Positions 8,811-17,614 of a stretch of 64,000 bases of DNA are shown one piece after another (within the stretch, counting starts at the first letter, position 1; each line of letters opens with the position of its first letter). This DNA comes from Fibrobacterota bacterium. Its GTDB lineage: Bacteria > Fibrobacterota > Chitinivibrionia > Chitinivibrionales > Chitinispirillaceae. The notes below the pieces were generated by a model, which was not told the DNA's origin, ran no database searches, and worked only from the letters and a program-made list of their open reading frames with translations. A program made the translations under genes and the position numbers. The stretch is taken from NCBI GenBank assembly GCA_023412475.1, contig JAEYNR010000048.1, forward strand, positions 62,001 through 126,000, in the 5' to 3' direction.

Positions 8811-9230
8811 ATGGGTGATTTTTTCAAGGACCTAGTTTATTCCAAAGCTGATATTATAAATTTTCCATCCGGGATACCGGGATTTGAAAAGAATAAAGAT
8901 TTTGTAGTAGTTACGATACCGGAGTATGCACCTTTTGAATGGTTGGTTTGCGTTGATGGATCCCGACTTCGGTTTGCCATCATTAATCCACTGCTATTTG
9001 CACCAGATTATTCACCAAACATTGCAAAAGAGCATCTGGAAGACCTTTCAATCGACAAGCCAGAAAACATACTTCTCTATGTCATTGTAACCATACGGGA
9101 AAATCCTTTGGAATCCACGTCAAATTTTGTCGGACCGGTGATAATAAACCGTGAGAAAAAAATCGGTAAACAGATCATTATCGATGATGAGCGCTATAGC
9201 ACGCAGGAACCCATTCTGAGAAAAGAGTAA
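8811..9230 (+). CDS. fliW: flagellar assembly factor FliW
   Basis: FliW binds either flagellin or CsrA; when flagellin is exported, freed FliW sequesters CsrA and flagellin translation resumes. The family pattern is visible: INFPSGIPGFEKNKDFVVV near the N-terminus, then PFEWLVCVDGSRLRFAIINP and an ITIRENPLESTSNFVGPVII-like C-terminus. The ATG at 8811 is preferred over the TTG at 8793 because GGGAG (8795-8799) lies at usable spacing. Length is 139 residues, normal for the family. csrA starts two bases after its stop codon, so the two are coupled. Confidence 0.93.
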   Translation: MGDFFKDLVYSKADIINFPSGIPGFEKNKDFVVVTIPEYAPFEWLVCVDGSRLRFAIINPLLFAPDYSPNIAKEHLEDLSIDKPENILLYVIVTIRENPLESTSNFVGPVIINREKKIGKQIIIDDERYSTQEPILRKE

Positions 9231-9232
9231 CG

Positions 9233-9469
9233 ATGCTGGTCTTAACTAGAAAACTGGGTGAAACTATCCGTATCGGAGATAACATCACTATTAAAATAGT
9301 TGATCTTGACGGAAGACATGTCAAGCTGGGCATTGAGGCTCCCAGAAACGTTACAGTGAACCGGGAAGAGATCTATGACCGGATTCAACGGGAAAACCAG
9401 GCCGCAGCCATAAGCAAAGACAAGGGATTGGAAAATATTGCTAATGTACTGCGAAAAAAGGAAAAATAG
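9233..9469 (+). CDS. csrA: carbon storage regulator CsrA
   Basis: CsrA is an RNA-binding translational regulator acting as a homodimer on GGA-containing leaders. The sequence starts MLVLTRKLGETIRIGDNIT and contains VKLGIEAP and the RNA-contacting V-x-R-x-E-I segment (VNREEIYDRI). At 78 residues it has the usual length plus a basic tail. It is joined to fliW with a two-base gap. Its likely main target is the flagellin leader upstream. Confidence 0.96.
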   Translation: MLVLTRKLGETIRIGDNITIKIVDLDGRHVKLGIEAPRNVTVNREEIYDRIQRENQAAAISKDKGLENIANVLRKKEK

Positions 9470-9476
9470 AAGCGGC

Positions 9477-9659
9477 TTAAATCACCTCAATAGAAGAAGT
9501 AAGCACATGTGTGCTTTCATCGGAAGTGTTAAACCAGAAGAGCACCAGATTTCCTTCGGTAGTAAAGCAATCTCCCAGCTCAGTTTTCGATCTGCAAGGA
9601 TAGATCTCCTTGTATAACTGTGTAGCCTTAAAAATCATATAGTTTTTTATCTCTTCCAT
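9477..9659 (-). CDS. small hypothetical protein (60 aa)
   Basis: A short convergent frame runs opposite the end of csrA. The protein is mixed alpha/beta in composition (CFTTEGNLVLFWFNTSDEST) and does not look like the shadow of another gene. The ribosome binding site is poor: GGAG lies about 20 bases before the ATG. I do not recognise a family. It could be a real small gene or chance; conservation in relatives would decide. Confidence 0.4.
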   Translation of the reverse strand: MEEIKNYMIFKATQLYKEIYPCRSKTELGDCFTTEGNLVLFWFNTSDESTHVLTSSIEVI

Positions 9660-9844
9660 ATCTTTTATATCGGTATTTTCTCCAAAAAGGTTTAGTATTG
9701 ATCAATACTTTGTGACTATTCAGGTATCTGATGGCAAAAAAATGACTTAATAATACTAATCAGAAGGAAACTCCAAATCACATTCTTAAATCCAAAATAA
9801 AAATCGTTCCCATTTATCTATTCCTTTTCATATTTCGAATTCCG

Positions 9845-9867
9845 TTTTTCGAATTTCGTGCTTCTTT
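9845..9867. repeat. dispersed intergenic element, copy 2
   Basis: The core TCGAATTTCGTGCTT matches copies at about 1431, 17046 (inverted), 40165, 45888 (inverted) and 60825 (inverted). It lies just upstream of pdxA. Confidence 0.6.
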
Positions 9868-9895
9868 CACCCTTTAATCTGAGAGTCCTGAATTT

Positions 9896-10876
9896 ATGGT
9901 TTTTGCACTAACAACTGGAGATCCGGCAGGAATCGGCCCTGAGATAACCATTAAAGCACTAAACTCGGCAGAAAACATTTACCCTGTGGTAGTGGTAGGA
10001 GATCTGGCTGTTCTTAAGAATGCAGCCCGGCTTCTTAAAATTAATCCAGTTTTTCACTCAGTATCAAATGTAGAAGATTACCGGGAATCTGCCATTAATG
10101 TGCTGGATTTAAAGATCCTCTCTTCTGAGCAGTACAAGCTGGGAGCTGCTCAACCGCTTTGTGGAAAAGCCTCCTTTCTTTACATACAGAAAGCTATTGA
10201 TCTGGCAATAGCCAAACGGGTGGATGCGGTGGTTACAAATCCCATAAATAAAGAATCGCTGCGGATGGCAGGTTTAAATTTTCCGGGTCACACCGAAATG
10301 TTTGCACAAAGAACTAAAACCAGCGATTACTCTATGCTTTTTCTTTTAGGCAATGTAGGCGTTGCTCATGTTACTACCCATTGTTCATTAAAGGAGGCGA
10401 TCAGTCTGATTTCAGAGCAGAGGATAGTAAAAAACATTCGTCTTCTAAACGAAGCTATGAAGGGTTTAGGTATTTCTTTTCCCCGAATAGCGGTTGGAGG
10501 CTTAAACCCTCATGCGGGAGAAAATGGTCTTTTTGGAGATGAAGAGATAATTCATATCAGTCCGGCAATTAAACATGCTTCAGAAGAGGGGATTAATGTA
10601 TCGGGCCCCTACCCTCCAGACACCGTTTTTATGCGGGCTTTCAGAGGAGAATTTGATGGTATAGTATCAATGCTTCATGACCATGGATTTGTTGCTTTGA
10701 AGAGCATGGATTTTGAACATGGAGTCAATATCACTGTAGGTTTACCTATTATCAGGACCTCGGTTGGGCATGGGACTGGCTATGATCTGGCTGGCAAGGG
10801 CTCTGCTTCTGAGGAAAGCCTCAAGGCAGCTCTGAGAGCTGCCAGTCTGCTTTGTAAAAATAGAAAGAAACAATAA
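9896..10876 (+). CDS. pdxA: 4-hydroxythreonine-4-phosphate dehydrogenase
   Basis: PdxA oxidises and decarboxylates 4-phosphohydroxy-L-threonine on the DXP-dependent route to pyridoxal phosphate. Family signatures are present throughout: TGDPAGIGPEIT (7-18), VTNPINKESL, FPGHTEMFA and HVTTHCSLKEA with metal-binding His, VSMLHDHGFVALK, and VGLPIIRTSVGHGTGYDLA near the end. The 326-residue length is standard. The gene stands alone and converges with the immunophilin gene 22 bases beyond its stop codon. Confidence 0.95.
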   Translation: MVFALTTGDPAGIGPEITIKALNSAENIYPVVVVGDLAVLKNAARLLKINPVFHSVSNVEDYRESAINVLDLKILSSEQYKLGAAQPLCGKASFLYIQKAIDLAIAKRVDAVVTNPINKESLRMAGLNFPGHTEMFAQRTKTSDYSMLFLLGNVGVAHVTTHCSLKEAISLISEQRIVKNIRLLNEAMKGLGISFPRIAVGGLNPHAGENGLFGDEEIIHISPAIKHASEEGINVSGPYPPDTVFMRAFRGEFDGIVSMLHDHGFVALKSMDFEHGVNITVGLPIIRTSVGHGTGYDLAGKGSASEESLKAALRAASLLCKNRKKQ

Positions 10877-10898
10877 TTACCTGGATAATACCAAATGA

Positions 10899-11861
10899 TT
10901 AAAAATCGAGCAATTCCACATCAAAGATGAGGGTTGCATTGGGAGGAATAACCCCACCTGCTCCGCGGGCTCCATAACCTAGCTCTGGTGGTATGATCAA
11001 AAATCTGCGTTCTCCTTTGGACATATCCAGCAGGCCCAGATCCCATCCTTTGATAACCATTCCTACACCGACTTCGAATTCAAAAGGTTCATTGCGATCT
11101 CTGGAGCTATCGAATTTTGTTCCATCGGTGAGCATTCCTGTATAATGAACTTTTATACTTGAACCCTGAGTCGGTTTTTCTCCATTTCCTTCTTTTTGCA
11201 CAACGTATTTGAGTCCGTAGCCGGAAGTAACTGCTTTTGAGAGGAGGTCTTTATAAAAGGCTTCCTTTTTTTCGTTTATTTTTTTTATCATTGAGTCAAA
11301 ACTTTCCTGATCAGATTTGAAGTTTTTTGCATCCTTGCCTACCCTGACAATTTTCACCGATTTTATGGTATCATTAGCAGTAATTTTATTTACAACATCC
11401 ATACCCTCAATCACTTTGCCAAAGACTGAATGGCGGTTGTCAAGGTGAGGTGTAGCAGCAAGGGTGATAAAAAACTGACTTCCATTTGTATTTGGTCCGG
11501 CATTTGCCATGGAGAGAATTCCCGGAGCAACGTGTTTAAGCTCTGGATGAAATTCATCGGGGAAAGAATACCCGGGACCTCCGGTGCCATTTCCTCTGGG
11601 GTCTCCCCCCTGAATAACAAATTCTGGCACTACCCGGTGAAACTTCAGCCCATCATAGAATTTTTCATTTCCTTTGGATGATTTGATAGTGCCCTCTGCC
11701 AACCCTACGAAATTGGCTACAGTCAGAGGAGCTTTCTGGAACTCAAAGGAGACGACGATTTTCCCTTTGGAAGTATTTATTTCTCCAAACAGGCCATCCG
11801 TATAATCGGATGCACAGGAGAGTGCTGCACAAAGAATAGTCAAGATAGCAATTCCTTTCAT
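10899..11861 (-). CDS. cyclophilin-FKBP fusion lipoprotein (dual-family immunophilin)
   Basis: This is a peptidyl-prolyl cis-trans isomerase with two unrelated isomerase domains. Numbered from the ATG at 11861, a lipoprotein signal ends at LSC (Cys16). The cyclophilin domain follows (about 22-175), with FHRVVPEFVIQGGDP (74-88, catalytic Arg76), SMANAGPNTNGSQFF (117-131) and LDNRHSVFGKV. After a charged helical linker comes an FKBP domain (about 215-320) with VHYTGMLTDGTKFDSS, VIKGWDLGL and PPELGYGARG. Active-site residues of both appear intact. An ATG 21 codons earlier would read through the upstream stop region; the chosen start has AAGGAG at good spacing. It should act as a membrane-tethered folding factor in the cell envelope. 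Confidence 0.93.
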   Translation of the reverse strand: MKGIAILTILCAALSCASDYTDGLFGEINTSKGKIVVSFEFQKAPLTVANFVGLAEGTIKSSKGNEKFYDGLKFHRVVPEFVIQGGDPRGNGTGGPGYSFPDEFHPELKHVAPGILSMANAGPNTNGSQFFITLAATPHLDNRHSVFGKVIEGMDVVNKITANDTIKSVKIVRVGKDAKNFKSDQESFDSMIKKINEKKEAFYKDLLSKAVTSGYGLKYVVQKEGNGEKPTQGSSIKVHYTGMLTDGTKFDSSRDRNEPFEFEVGVGMVIKGWDLGLLDMSKGERRFLIIPPELGYGARGAGGVIPPNATLIFDVELLDF

Positions 11862-11877
11862 ATTATTAGTTAACTCC

Positions 11878-12159
11878 TTAATCCCAATCAAAAGGTGATT
11901 TAAATGGTTCAACCGAACCATCATCTTCTTCTTTAGCTTTTTTAAATTTCATTTCTATTTCGGCTTTTCTTCTGGCTTCCTCCTCTTTGGCTTTTTGGAA
12001 TTTATCATCCCAGGCGACACCTTTCTTTCGAGCCTGTAAAAATTGCTCGAGACTGGCTTTGGGCTGGTCTGCAGATTTATGATCAACAACTTTTAATGTT
12101 GAAGGGTCGATCCATAGAGTACCTTTACACATTGGACATTTGATTTCAAATAGGCTCAT
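11878..12159 (-). CDS. small zinc-ribbon-like protein with charged tail
   Basis: A 93-residue cytoplasmic protein starts with a single CPMCKGTLWIDPST knuckle (one CxxC pair, so metal binding would need a dimer or only His/Asp partners). A long Lys/Glu helix follows (KEEEARRKAEIEMKFKKAKE), ending in an aromatic FKSPFDWD. It is 16 bases upstream of the immunophilin gene and surely in the same operon. I do not recognise a function. Confidence 0.7.
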   Translation of the reverse strand: MSLFEIKCPMCKGTLWIDPSTLKVVDHKSADQPKASLEQFLQARKKGVAWDDKFQKAKEEEARRKAEIEMKFKKAKEEDDGSVEPFKSPFDWD

Positions 12160-12450
12160 ATTGACACTCCTGTTTTTTGGCTTAGCTAACGTAAAAATAT
12201 ATCATGACTCTATAAAGAATAACACCATACTATTGAAGTTGTTGCAATTTTATAAATTCAGAATAGAACATTTCCCTTAAGCAAATTTAATGAGCGCTCT
12301 TTTTGAGCAAAAGGGCCCTTAATTTGCAGAGGTATTTTAAAAAGGAACAGCAAAAAGGGGTAATAATGATTAATTTCATTGATAAGGAGATTAGTAATCA
12401 ATTATTTATGAATAAGTATAATTCGGATTTATTTTATAAAGCGCTTAAAT

Positions 12451-13284
12451 ATGAATAATGAAATGCCGTTTGAAGGGTACAAGGAACTAATCCAGGCTCC
12501 CCTGCAGCAAGATCAAGACTCACTGGATCTGATAAAGCAGATCTTTATAGAATTGCGTTCCAGCCAGCCAAACCCCTTCGGAATGCTTTTACAAAAGCTT
12601 ACCGGCAAGGCACTTTCAAGCCGGGAGGCTATAATCCACTGGCGTCATATCTTAGAAAACAAGAAAGGTATGGAGCAGAAGCTGGGCCGCACTGTAGGAA
12701 TCCAGATCGCTGCCATGGACTATTTCGCTCAGCAGAACGCAGCCCAGGAAGTTCTCTTTAAAACCCTGGAAAAGCCAGTTGAAAAAACGGTAAGCAAACC
12801 AGAAGAATGGATTGAGAGAGTGTACACCCCTGGATACCATCTGGAAAAACTCAAGGAAGAGATTTTAAGGTCCAAAAGATATAAGCATGCACTGTCGGCA
12901 ATACTTCTGGATATCGATGAATTTCGCAGAATTAATGATCTGCTAACCCATAAAATGGGCGATCAGGTTCTTACAGTTATCGTAAAAATCATAAAAAAGA
13001 CGATTCGCAATGTAGATATCCTTAGTCGATACTCAGGTGACCGTTTCCTGCTAATTCTGCCCAATACTAATAAGAGGGAGGCAATGGAGCTGGCAGAAAG
13101 GTTGCGTAACAATGTTCATGAGCGGACAAAGCGCCTTGAAGGGTTATCCGGTGGGGTAACCATTACTCTTTCAGTTGGACAAAGCAGCAAAGAAGATACC
13201 TCAAATGGTTTTCTAAAACGACTAGAAAGTGCGTTACTGGAGGGCAAAAAAAAGGGACGCAACAGTGTATATGTTCTCTCTTAG
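12451..13284 (+). CDS. GGDEF-domain protein with a degenerate active site
   Basis: An N-terminal helical region (1-125) of unknown family precedes a GGDEF domain (about 140-277). Asp154 in ILLDIDEFRRINDLLTHKMG marks the metal site, but the signature loop reads SGDRF (195-199) instead of GGDEF, so a glutamate that helps catalysis is Arg. Cyclase activity is therefore doubtful; the protein may bind GTP or c-di-GMP, or act through its N-terminal region. There is no membrane segment. The ATG at 12451 has no obvious ribosome binding site. The gene stands alone behind an AT-rich leader. Confidence 0.8.
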   Translation: MNNEMPFEGYKELIQAPLQQDQDSLDLIKQIFIELRSSQPNPFGMLLQKLTGKALSSREAIIHWRHILENKKGMEQKLGRTVGIQIAAMDYFAQQNAAQEVLFKTLEKPVEKTVSKPEEWIERVYTPGYHLEKLKEEILRSKRYKHALSAILLDIDEFRRINDLLTHKMGDQVLTVIVKIIKKTIRNVDILSRYSGDRFLLILPNTNKREAMELAERLRNNVHERTKRLEGLSGGVTITLSVGQSSKEDTSNGFLKRLESALLEGKKKGRNSVYVLS

Positions 13285-13623
13285 CCGAACTTTATCAGCC
13301 TTATCTGCCAGCGATTCTTCTTTTTTTGTGTAAGAAATCAGAAACAGGCGAGACAGATTATCTGATCAGATGAGCCTTATTACAAACATAGCTCCTCAAC
13401 TGCCGATTCTTGGTTTTGATATCTGATTAGACATTGTTTTGATATTATTTTTATTTTTTTAATTAGGTATTAGTTAAATGTGTTTTTTTTCGATTATATA
13501 GCGTGAGTAGTAAATTTTTTTAGGACAACTGTCACTCTCTCTATTTCAAAATGACATCATTAATATTATATTATACGAAACTACCCGTTTTTTCTGAAAT
13601 TAATCCATGCAGGGGCAAAAGAA
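13285..13623. other. AT-rich intergenic region
   Basis: No gene, RNA or clear repeat is seen. Long T runs occur at 13316-13327 and around 13450-13515. It presumably holds the promoter of the following STAS gene. Confidence 0.5.
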
Positions 13624-13968
13624 ATGGATATTGGCGGAAGGGAAAAGAAGCAGTATCATATCATTGATATTGTTGGTAAGATCGACCGACTTAAGGATTC
13701 GATTGTGTTAAAGTCCTATATCAACACATTACTGGAGAAAAACAGTTTCTTTATTGCCATGAATCTGGCACAAGTGACTTATTTGGACAGTGGAGCATTG
13801 AATGTGTTAATTTATTGTCACAATACTCTTAAGAAAAAAGGCGGAAATCTGGTTCTTATCGAACCAAACGAATATGTGCGTGATGTGCTTGAAGTTGTAG
13901 GGCTTAACAAATTAGTAAAAATTTTCTCAACTGAAGAGGAGTTTGAAAATGAACTTCAAAACGCTTAA
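13624..13968 (+). CDS. STAS-domain protein (anti-sigma factor antagonist type)
   Basis: A single STAS domain of 114 residues, as in SpoIIAA/RsbV proteins that are switched by serine phosphorylation in partner-switch signalling. The key loop reads TYLDSGALNVLIYC (about residues 56-69) with the Asp-Ser pair at the phosphorylation position. No kinase or sigma factor partner lies next to it. The following lipoprotein gene starts inside its 3' end, so the two are translated together. AGGGG upstream is the ribosome binding site. Confidence 0.85.
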   Translation: MDIGGREKKQYHIIDIVGKIDRLKDSIVLKSYINTLLEKNSFFIAMNLAQVTYLDSGALNVLIYCHNTLKKKGGNLVLIEPNEYVRDVLEVVGLNKLVKIFSTEEEFENELQNA

Positions 13969-14284
13969 GTGGATCTTTGCTACCTGCATAGTTCTTGCCG
14001 GTTGCGGCTCTCAGGAACTTATCAAACCAGATCAGACTCAAATTGATGCCTATGTTCAAGCTCATCCCGATCTTCCGGAATTGGATAAATCCTGCATCTA
14101 TGATGGCCGTTTCGAAATAGGTATAAAGCAGGAAACATTGTTCTTTCTTTTAGGTGAACCTCCTATCATCGAAAGAGTTCAGCAGCCATGGGCCCTGCAG
14201 GAAAAGTGGATCTACAAAAAGGGTAACAGCAAAGTCTTTATAATCGAAGACAAGCATGTGGTTGGTATACTGGAAGAAGAATAA
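13949..14284 (+). CDS. small lipoprotein
   Basis: A signal peptide with lipobox LAGC (Cys near residue 19 from the ATG at 13949) is followed by a compact domain of about 90 residues. It contains a segment IGIKQETLFFLLGEPPIIER, like the helix-turn of SmpA/BamE-type small outer-membrane lipoproteins. The start is at 13949 with AGAGGAG seven bases before it; the TTG at 13943 is less likely. The gene overlaps the STAS gene by 20 bases. A SmpA/BamE relationship is only suggestive. Confidence 0.7.
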   Translation: MNFKTLKWIFATCIVLAGCGSQELIKPDQTQIDAYVQAHPDLPELDKSCIYDGRFEIGIKQETLFFLLGEPPIIERVQQPWALQEKWIYKKGNSKVFIIEDKHVVGILEEE

Positions 14285-14302
14285 TTATACTGTGATAAAT
14301 CC

Positions 14303-14325
14303 GGCGGGGTAACCCGCCTATTTTT
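14303..14325 (+). terminator. Rho-independent terminator
   Basis: GGCGGG (14303-14308), loop GTAA, CCCGCC (14313-14318), then TATTTTT. It lies 18 bases after the lipoprotein stop codon. Confidence 0.85.
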
Positions 14326-14424
14326 CTGTGAATCGCTATTCCCCCAGTGCCAGTTTTTATCAGCCCCTGACAAGCTTTATTTTTATCTTCCCTGTTTATC
14401 AGAGCTTTACCAGGAAAATGTTTT

Positions 14425-14979
14425 ATGCATACTCTTGATATCGTCTTTTCAGTCTTTGCTCTGATATTTGTTACTATTGGAATTAAACGCGGTTTTATTG
14501 GCGAAGTAATCCGGCTTGCAGCTATGATAGGCGGCTTTCTGGGGGCATTTTTTTACTATAATGACTTTTCTGTTCTGATTCAATTCATTAAGCTGCCTTC
14601 ATACATAAGAAATGCATTATCTTTTACCATTCTGTACATAGTGATTGTTCTTTCATTTCTTACTCTTGGATGGCTGATTAAAAAAATAGTCCATCTAACA
14701 TTGCTAGGATGGCTGGATAGATTGCTTGGAGCTATACTGGGTTTCTTAAAGACTGTTTTACTTGCCTGGATAGTGTGTCTCTCCATTTCCACTTTCAATC
14801 AAACAGAAGCCAATTTTAATAAATCAGGTGTTTACCGCACCTTCAAGAGCCTTCCCACGACCATGAGACTTACAGAATTAGCCAAAACCCGCAATCACTT
14901 GAGAAAACTCATAGATCCAAATTACAACGAAAAAGTAAAAAACAGGGTTGAAAAAGTTAAACCAACCGTGCTACAATAG
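14425..14979 (+). CDS. cvpA: CvpA-family membrane protein
   Basis: An inner-membrane protein with four hydrophobic segments and the CvpA opening (DIVFSVFALIFVTIGIKRGFIGE in sense, here residues about 5-27), followed by the conserved WLDRLLGAILGFLKTVLLAW stretch around residue 95. CvpA proteins are linked to colicin V production and envelope maintenance; the molecular role is not settled. It is 184 residues, with a charged cytoplasmic tail. The prepilin peptidase gene begins 40 bases later on the same strand. Confidence 0.88.
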   Translation: MHTLDIVFSVFALIFVTIGIKRGFIGEVIRLAAMIGGFLGAFFYYNDFSVLIQFIKLPSYIRNALSFTILYIVIVLSFLTLGWLIKKIVHLTLLGWLDRLLGAILGFLKTVLLAWIVCLSISTFNQTEANFNKSGVYRTFKSLPTTMRLTELAKTRNHLRKLIDPNYNEKVKNRVEKVKPTVLQ

Positions 14980-15019
14980 AAACCAAAGTGAACTGGAATT
15001 TTAACCGGAGCTAACGTTT

Positions 15020-15829
15020 TTGATTTGTCTGTTCAGTATATGCCTGGGGCTGGTACTGGGATCATTTTTTAATGTATTGATCTGGAGGATTCCCCGTGAT
15101 GAATCTATTCTCTGGCCGCCATCTCATTGTACTTCCTGTGGTAAAAGAATCAAACCCTGGGAAAATATCCCTGTAATAAGTTTCCTTTTTTTAGGCGGCA
15201 AATGCAGTAATTGTAAAAAGACTATCTCATGGGTTTATCCCCTTATCGAACTTATAACCGCGTTTTGCTCTTTTTTAATATGTTTTACTCTGTTTAAAAA
15301 AGACATTTCCAACCTTAGCTGGTCCAGTTTTCCACCCTTAATACTGCAATATCTGCTCCTGCTGCTTATGGTTCCGGTAGCAGTTATAGATATAAAACAT
15401 TACATCATCCCGGACAGATTCACTTTGCCTTTAATTGCTTGTGGCCTTCTTATCTCATTTCTCCCTGGTGAAATTACCCCCGCTCAGTCTCTGGTGGGAA
15501 TACTAATTAGTGGAGGTACTCTTTATCTGATAGGATGGCTTGGAACTGCAATACTAAAAAAAGGCGATGCCATGGGATTTGGTGATGTCAAACTTATGGC
15601 AGCAACCGGAGCAATCTTCGGGGCAAAATTTTCTCTGATGAGTATTGTTTTCGGTGCTTTTTTCGGATCCGTTATTGGTATAGCGCTAATTGTCTTGAAA
15701 AAACTTGATCCTGATCGCCATATCCCCTTTGGGCCATTTCTGGGAGCCGGCATTTGGCTTTCTGTAATGGCAGGAGAGCTCATTGTAAAATCATATTGCA
15801 GCTATATCGAAAAGGTCATCTCTTTTTAG
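15020..15829 (+). CDS. pilD: type IV prepilin peptidase (A24 family)
   Basis: An integral membrane aspartyl protease that cleaves and usually N-methylates type IV prepilins and pseudopilins. The N-terminal region has the two CxxC pairs (CTSCGK and CSNCKK) around the methyltransferase-like loop, preceded by FNVLIWRIPR. The catalytic aspartates lie in IDIKHYIIPD and in GFGDVKLM. The length of 269 residues is normal. The start is a TTG with CCGGAG ten bases upstream; no ATG fits. No pilin gene is in the window, so its substrates lie elsewhere. Confidence 0.9.
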   Translation: MICLFSICLGLVLGSFFNVLIWRIPRDESILWPPSHCTSCGKRIKPWENIPVISFLFLGGKCSNCKKTISWVYPLIELITAFCSFLICFTLFKKDISNLSWSSFPPLILQYLLLLLMVPVAVIDIKHYIIPDRFTLPLIACGLLISFLPGEITPAQSLVGILISGGTLYLIGWLGTAILKKGDAMGFGDVKLMAATGAIFGAKFSLMSIVFGAFFGSVIGIALIVLKKLDPDRHIPFGPFLGAGIWLSVMAGELIVKSYCSYIEKVISF

Positions 15830-16276
15830 CCTGATCTGGACAATTCAGGTTTGATCTAATTCGGGTTCGATTCCATTGCCATTGTGTAGAGCTTGCCTCA
15901 AAACTGGCATTTTTTAAGCGACCAAATGGCCTAAAGTAGTTAGCGGTAACACCTCTCCCTTTGTTTCGTTGCATTGTTCTTCCTAAGTTGCAACTAACGG
16001 CTTTGGCCTGTTTTCCCAGAATCCTATATAAGTTTATGTTAGAAGGGGCAAGTACTTCAAAAAAGAGTTTCTGATCTCTTGTGGTAATGCTATATTCAGT
16101 GCTACCTGTTATACTTTCTATAATATTGAGATTAACAAACCTGAAAATATAAAAGGCAAAAACGAGCTAAACATATTATTAAATGGCTCTCAGCTCGTTA
16201 TTTTTTTAGCCGCTTCCGTTTTGTTTTTTTTTTAGGCTTCTAAAACTGTGACAGGCTCTATATTCACAAACTCTGC
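15830..16276. other. intergenic region between convergent genes
   Basis: No gene is supported. It holds the inverted repeat at 16161-16199 described separately. A stretch near 15866 looks like a tRNA T-loop but fails to fold. Confidence 0.5.
16161..16207. terminator. possible bidirectional terminator
   Basis: AACGAGCT (16161-16168) pairs with AGCTCGTT (16192-16199), followed by ATTTTTTT on the plus strand; on the minus strand the hairpin is followed by TTTTT. The loop of 23 bases is long, so efficiency is uncertain. It lies between the convergent prepilin peptidase and yceH genes. Confidence 0.5.
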
Positions 16277-16942
16277 CTACTCAAGTTGACCCTTGAGCTC
16301 ATTGAACTCATTCTTCAACAAACTCAACTCCTCCCGCAACTGTTTCACTTCCTGTTCAAGATCTGACAAGCGATCTGCAGTGGTGTTTTTTGGCACCGTA
16401 GCTTCTGCACTATTAGGAGCTGATACTTCTAACGAGTCAATAATCATGGTTGAAAACAGATGGATAAATCGGGGTTCTTTCTTTCCTGGCTGACGTGGAA
16501 GCTCCTTAACAAAAGGCCCATCCTCACGCGATGACAGCTCTTTGAGTGTTTCCTCAACTTCCTGAAGATTTGAAAACGAGTACATCCGCTCAGCTCTCCC
16601 CTTTATCTCGCCACCAGTCTGGGCACCTCTGAGCATTAGCACACAAAGAACAGCAGTCTCAGCTTTGGAAAAAGTAAATAGGCTTCTGATATTATGTTCA
16701 AATTTGGGCACTCTGCCTCCAGCAGTAGAAAGCTGCCACGCCAGCTTCTTGTCCCGCAATGACAACAGTGCTTCTGAGACCTCTTCTTCAGTAAGATTCA
16801 TAACAGGCTCGCGATTTGATTTCTGATTGCATGCAGCCATTAATGCATTTAAACTCAGGGGATAGTATTCAGGGGTAGTTATCTCTTTTTCGATCAGAGA
16901 CCCCAGTACACGCAACTCCTGATTGGTGAGATCAATATCCAT
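16277..16942 (-). CDS. yceH: YceH family protein (UPF0502/DUF480)
   Basis: A 221-residue cytoplasmic protein with the YceH pattern: LTNQELRVLGSLIEKEITTP, YYPLSLNALMAACNQKSNRE and VCVLMLRGAQTGGEIKGR in two winged-helix repeats, then a conserved RFIHLF. The last 45 residues are a Leu/Glu coiled coil. Function is not established; the winged-helix fold suggests nucleic-acid binding. It stands alone on the minus strand. Confidence 0.88.
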   Translation of the reverse strand: MDIDLTNQELRVLGSLIEKEITTPEYYPLSLNALMAACNQKSNREPVMNLTEEEVSEALLSLRDKKLAWQLSTAGGRVPKFEHNIRSLFTFSKAETAVLCVLMLRGAQTGGEIKGRAERMYSFSNLQEVEETLKELSSREDGPFVKELPRQPGKKEPRFIHLFSTMIIDSLEVSAPNSAEATVPKNTTADRLSDLEQEVKQLREELSLLKNEFNELKGQLE

Positions 16943-17614
16943 TTTGAAGCCCTTTCTGAAGTGCTGACATTCAAATATTTGAGACTCTTTTAAAATAATT
17001 GGAAGATGATGGGTTAAGAAAGACCTTAGGGGAAATTCAAAAGCCGAAGCACGAAATTCGAAACAGGAACAGGAGCAGAAATTCGGAACAAGTGAGGAAC
17101 TTTTTATATCAGCAGTTCACTCCCTGAACAGTTTGTTTTAGATCGGTATAGGGGTATGATGAATCGTTATCTCTATCGACTCTTTTTTATTTTGATTCGA
17201 TATCGACCACGACAACGATTTCGATTTGATTTGATTGACAACGACTAAGGGAGTGTAATTTATGTATTATTTTTATTTTCAATGAAGCAAAGTATAAATA
17301 CATAGCCTTCTTAAACTGATATACCTATATTATTTTAAATCAATCTGCTTTATGGATTAAGAAAAAGGAATCGCAAACTGAATTTTCTCCATTTCCCTAC
17401 CCTAAACTGAGTTTTTCATGCAAACGATCTTACCTATCTATATCCGGTTATAGAAGAGGTTGATTTAAGTTTTAAAGAATTATCCTGTTTTTTTCCTCAC
17501 ATATAGTGTATGATATGATTGAGTAGAAAAAACAAACAATTAATAGCTGGCAGTAGCATTTTGAATGCTCATATCAAGAAATGATTCTGTAGAACCCTTT
17601 AACAGGAGCAACTT
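16943..17614. other. long intergenic region with composite repeat
   Basis: No gene is seen. On the minus strand of the repeat family, GAAGCACGAAATTCG lies at 17046-17060, followed by GGAACAGG. About 130 bases later comes a GATTCGATATCG block (17194-17205) that runs into CACGACAACG. The same two blocks recur in the same order at 45888-46013. Confidence 0.6.

Noticed and set aside
12314..12327. possible sigma-54 site before the GGDEF gene
   Set aside because: GG and GC are ten bases apart but the -24 element reads GGGCCC with mismatches, and a similar GGGCCC word occurs in the repeat arrays.
15850..15890. tRNA-like GGTTCGATTCC
   Set aside because: The flanking bases do not pair into a T-stem or acceptor stem.
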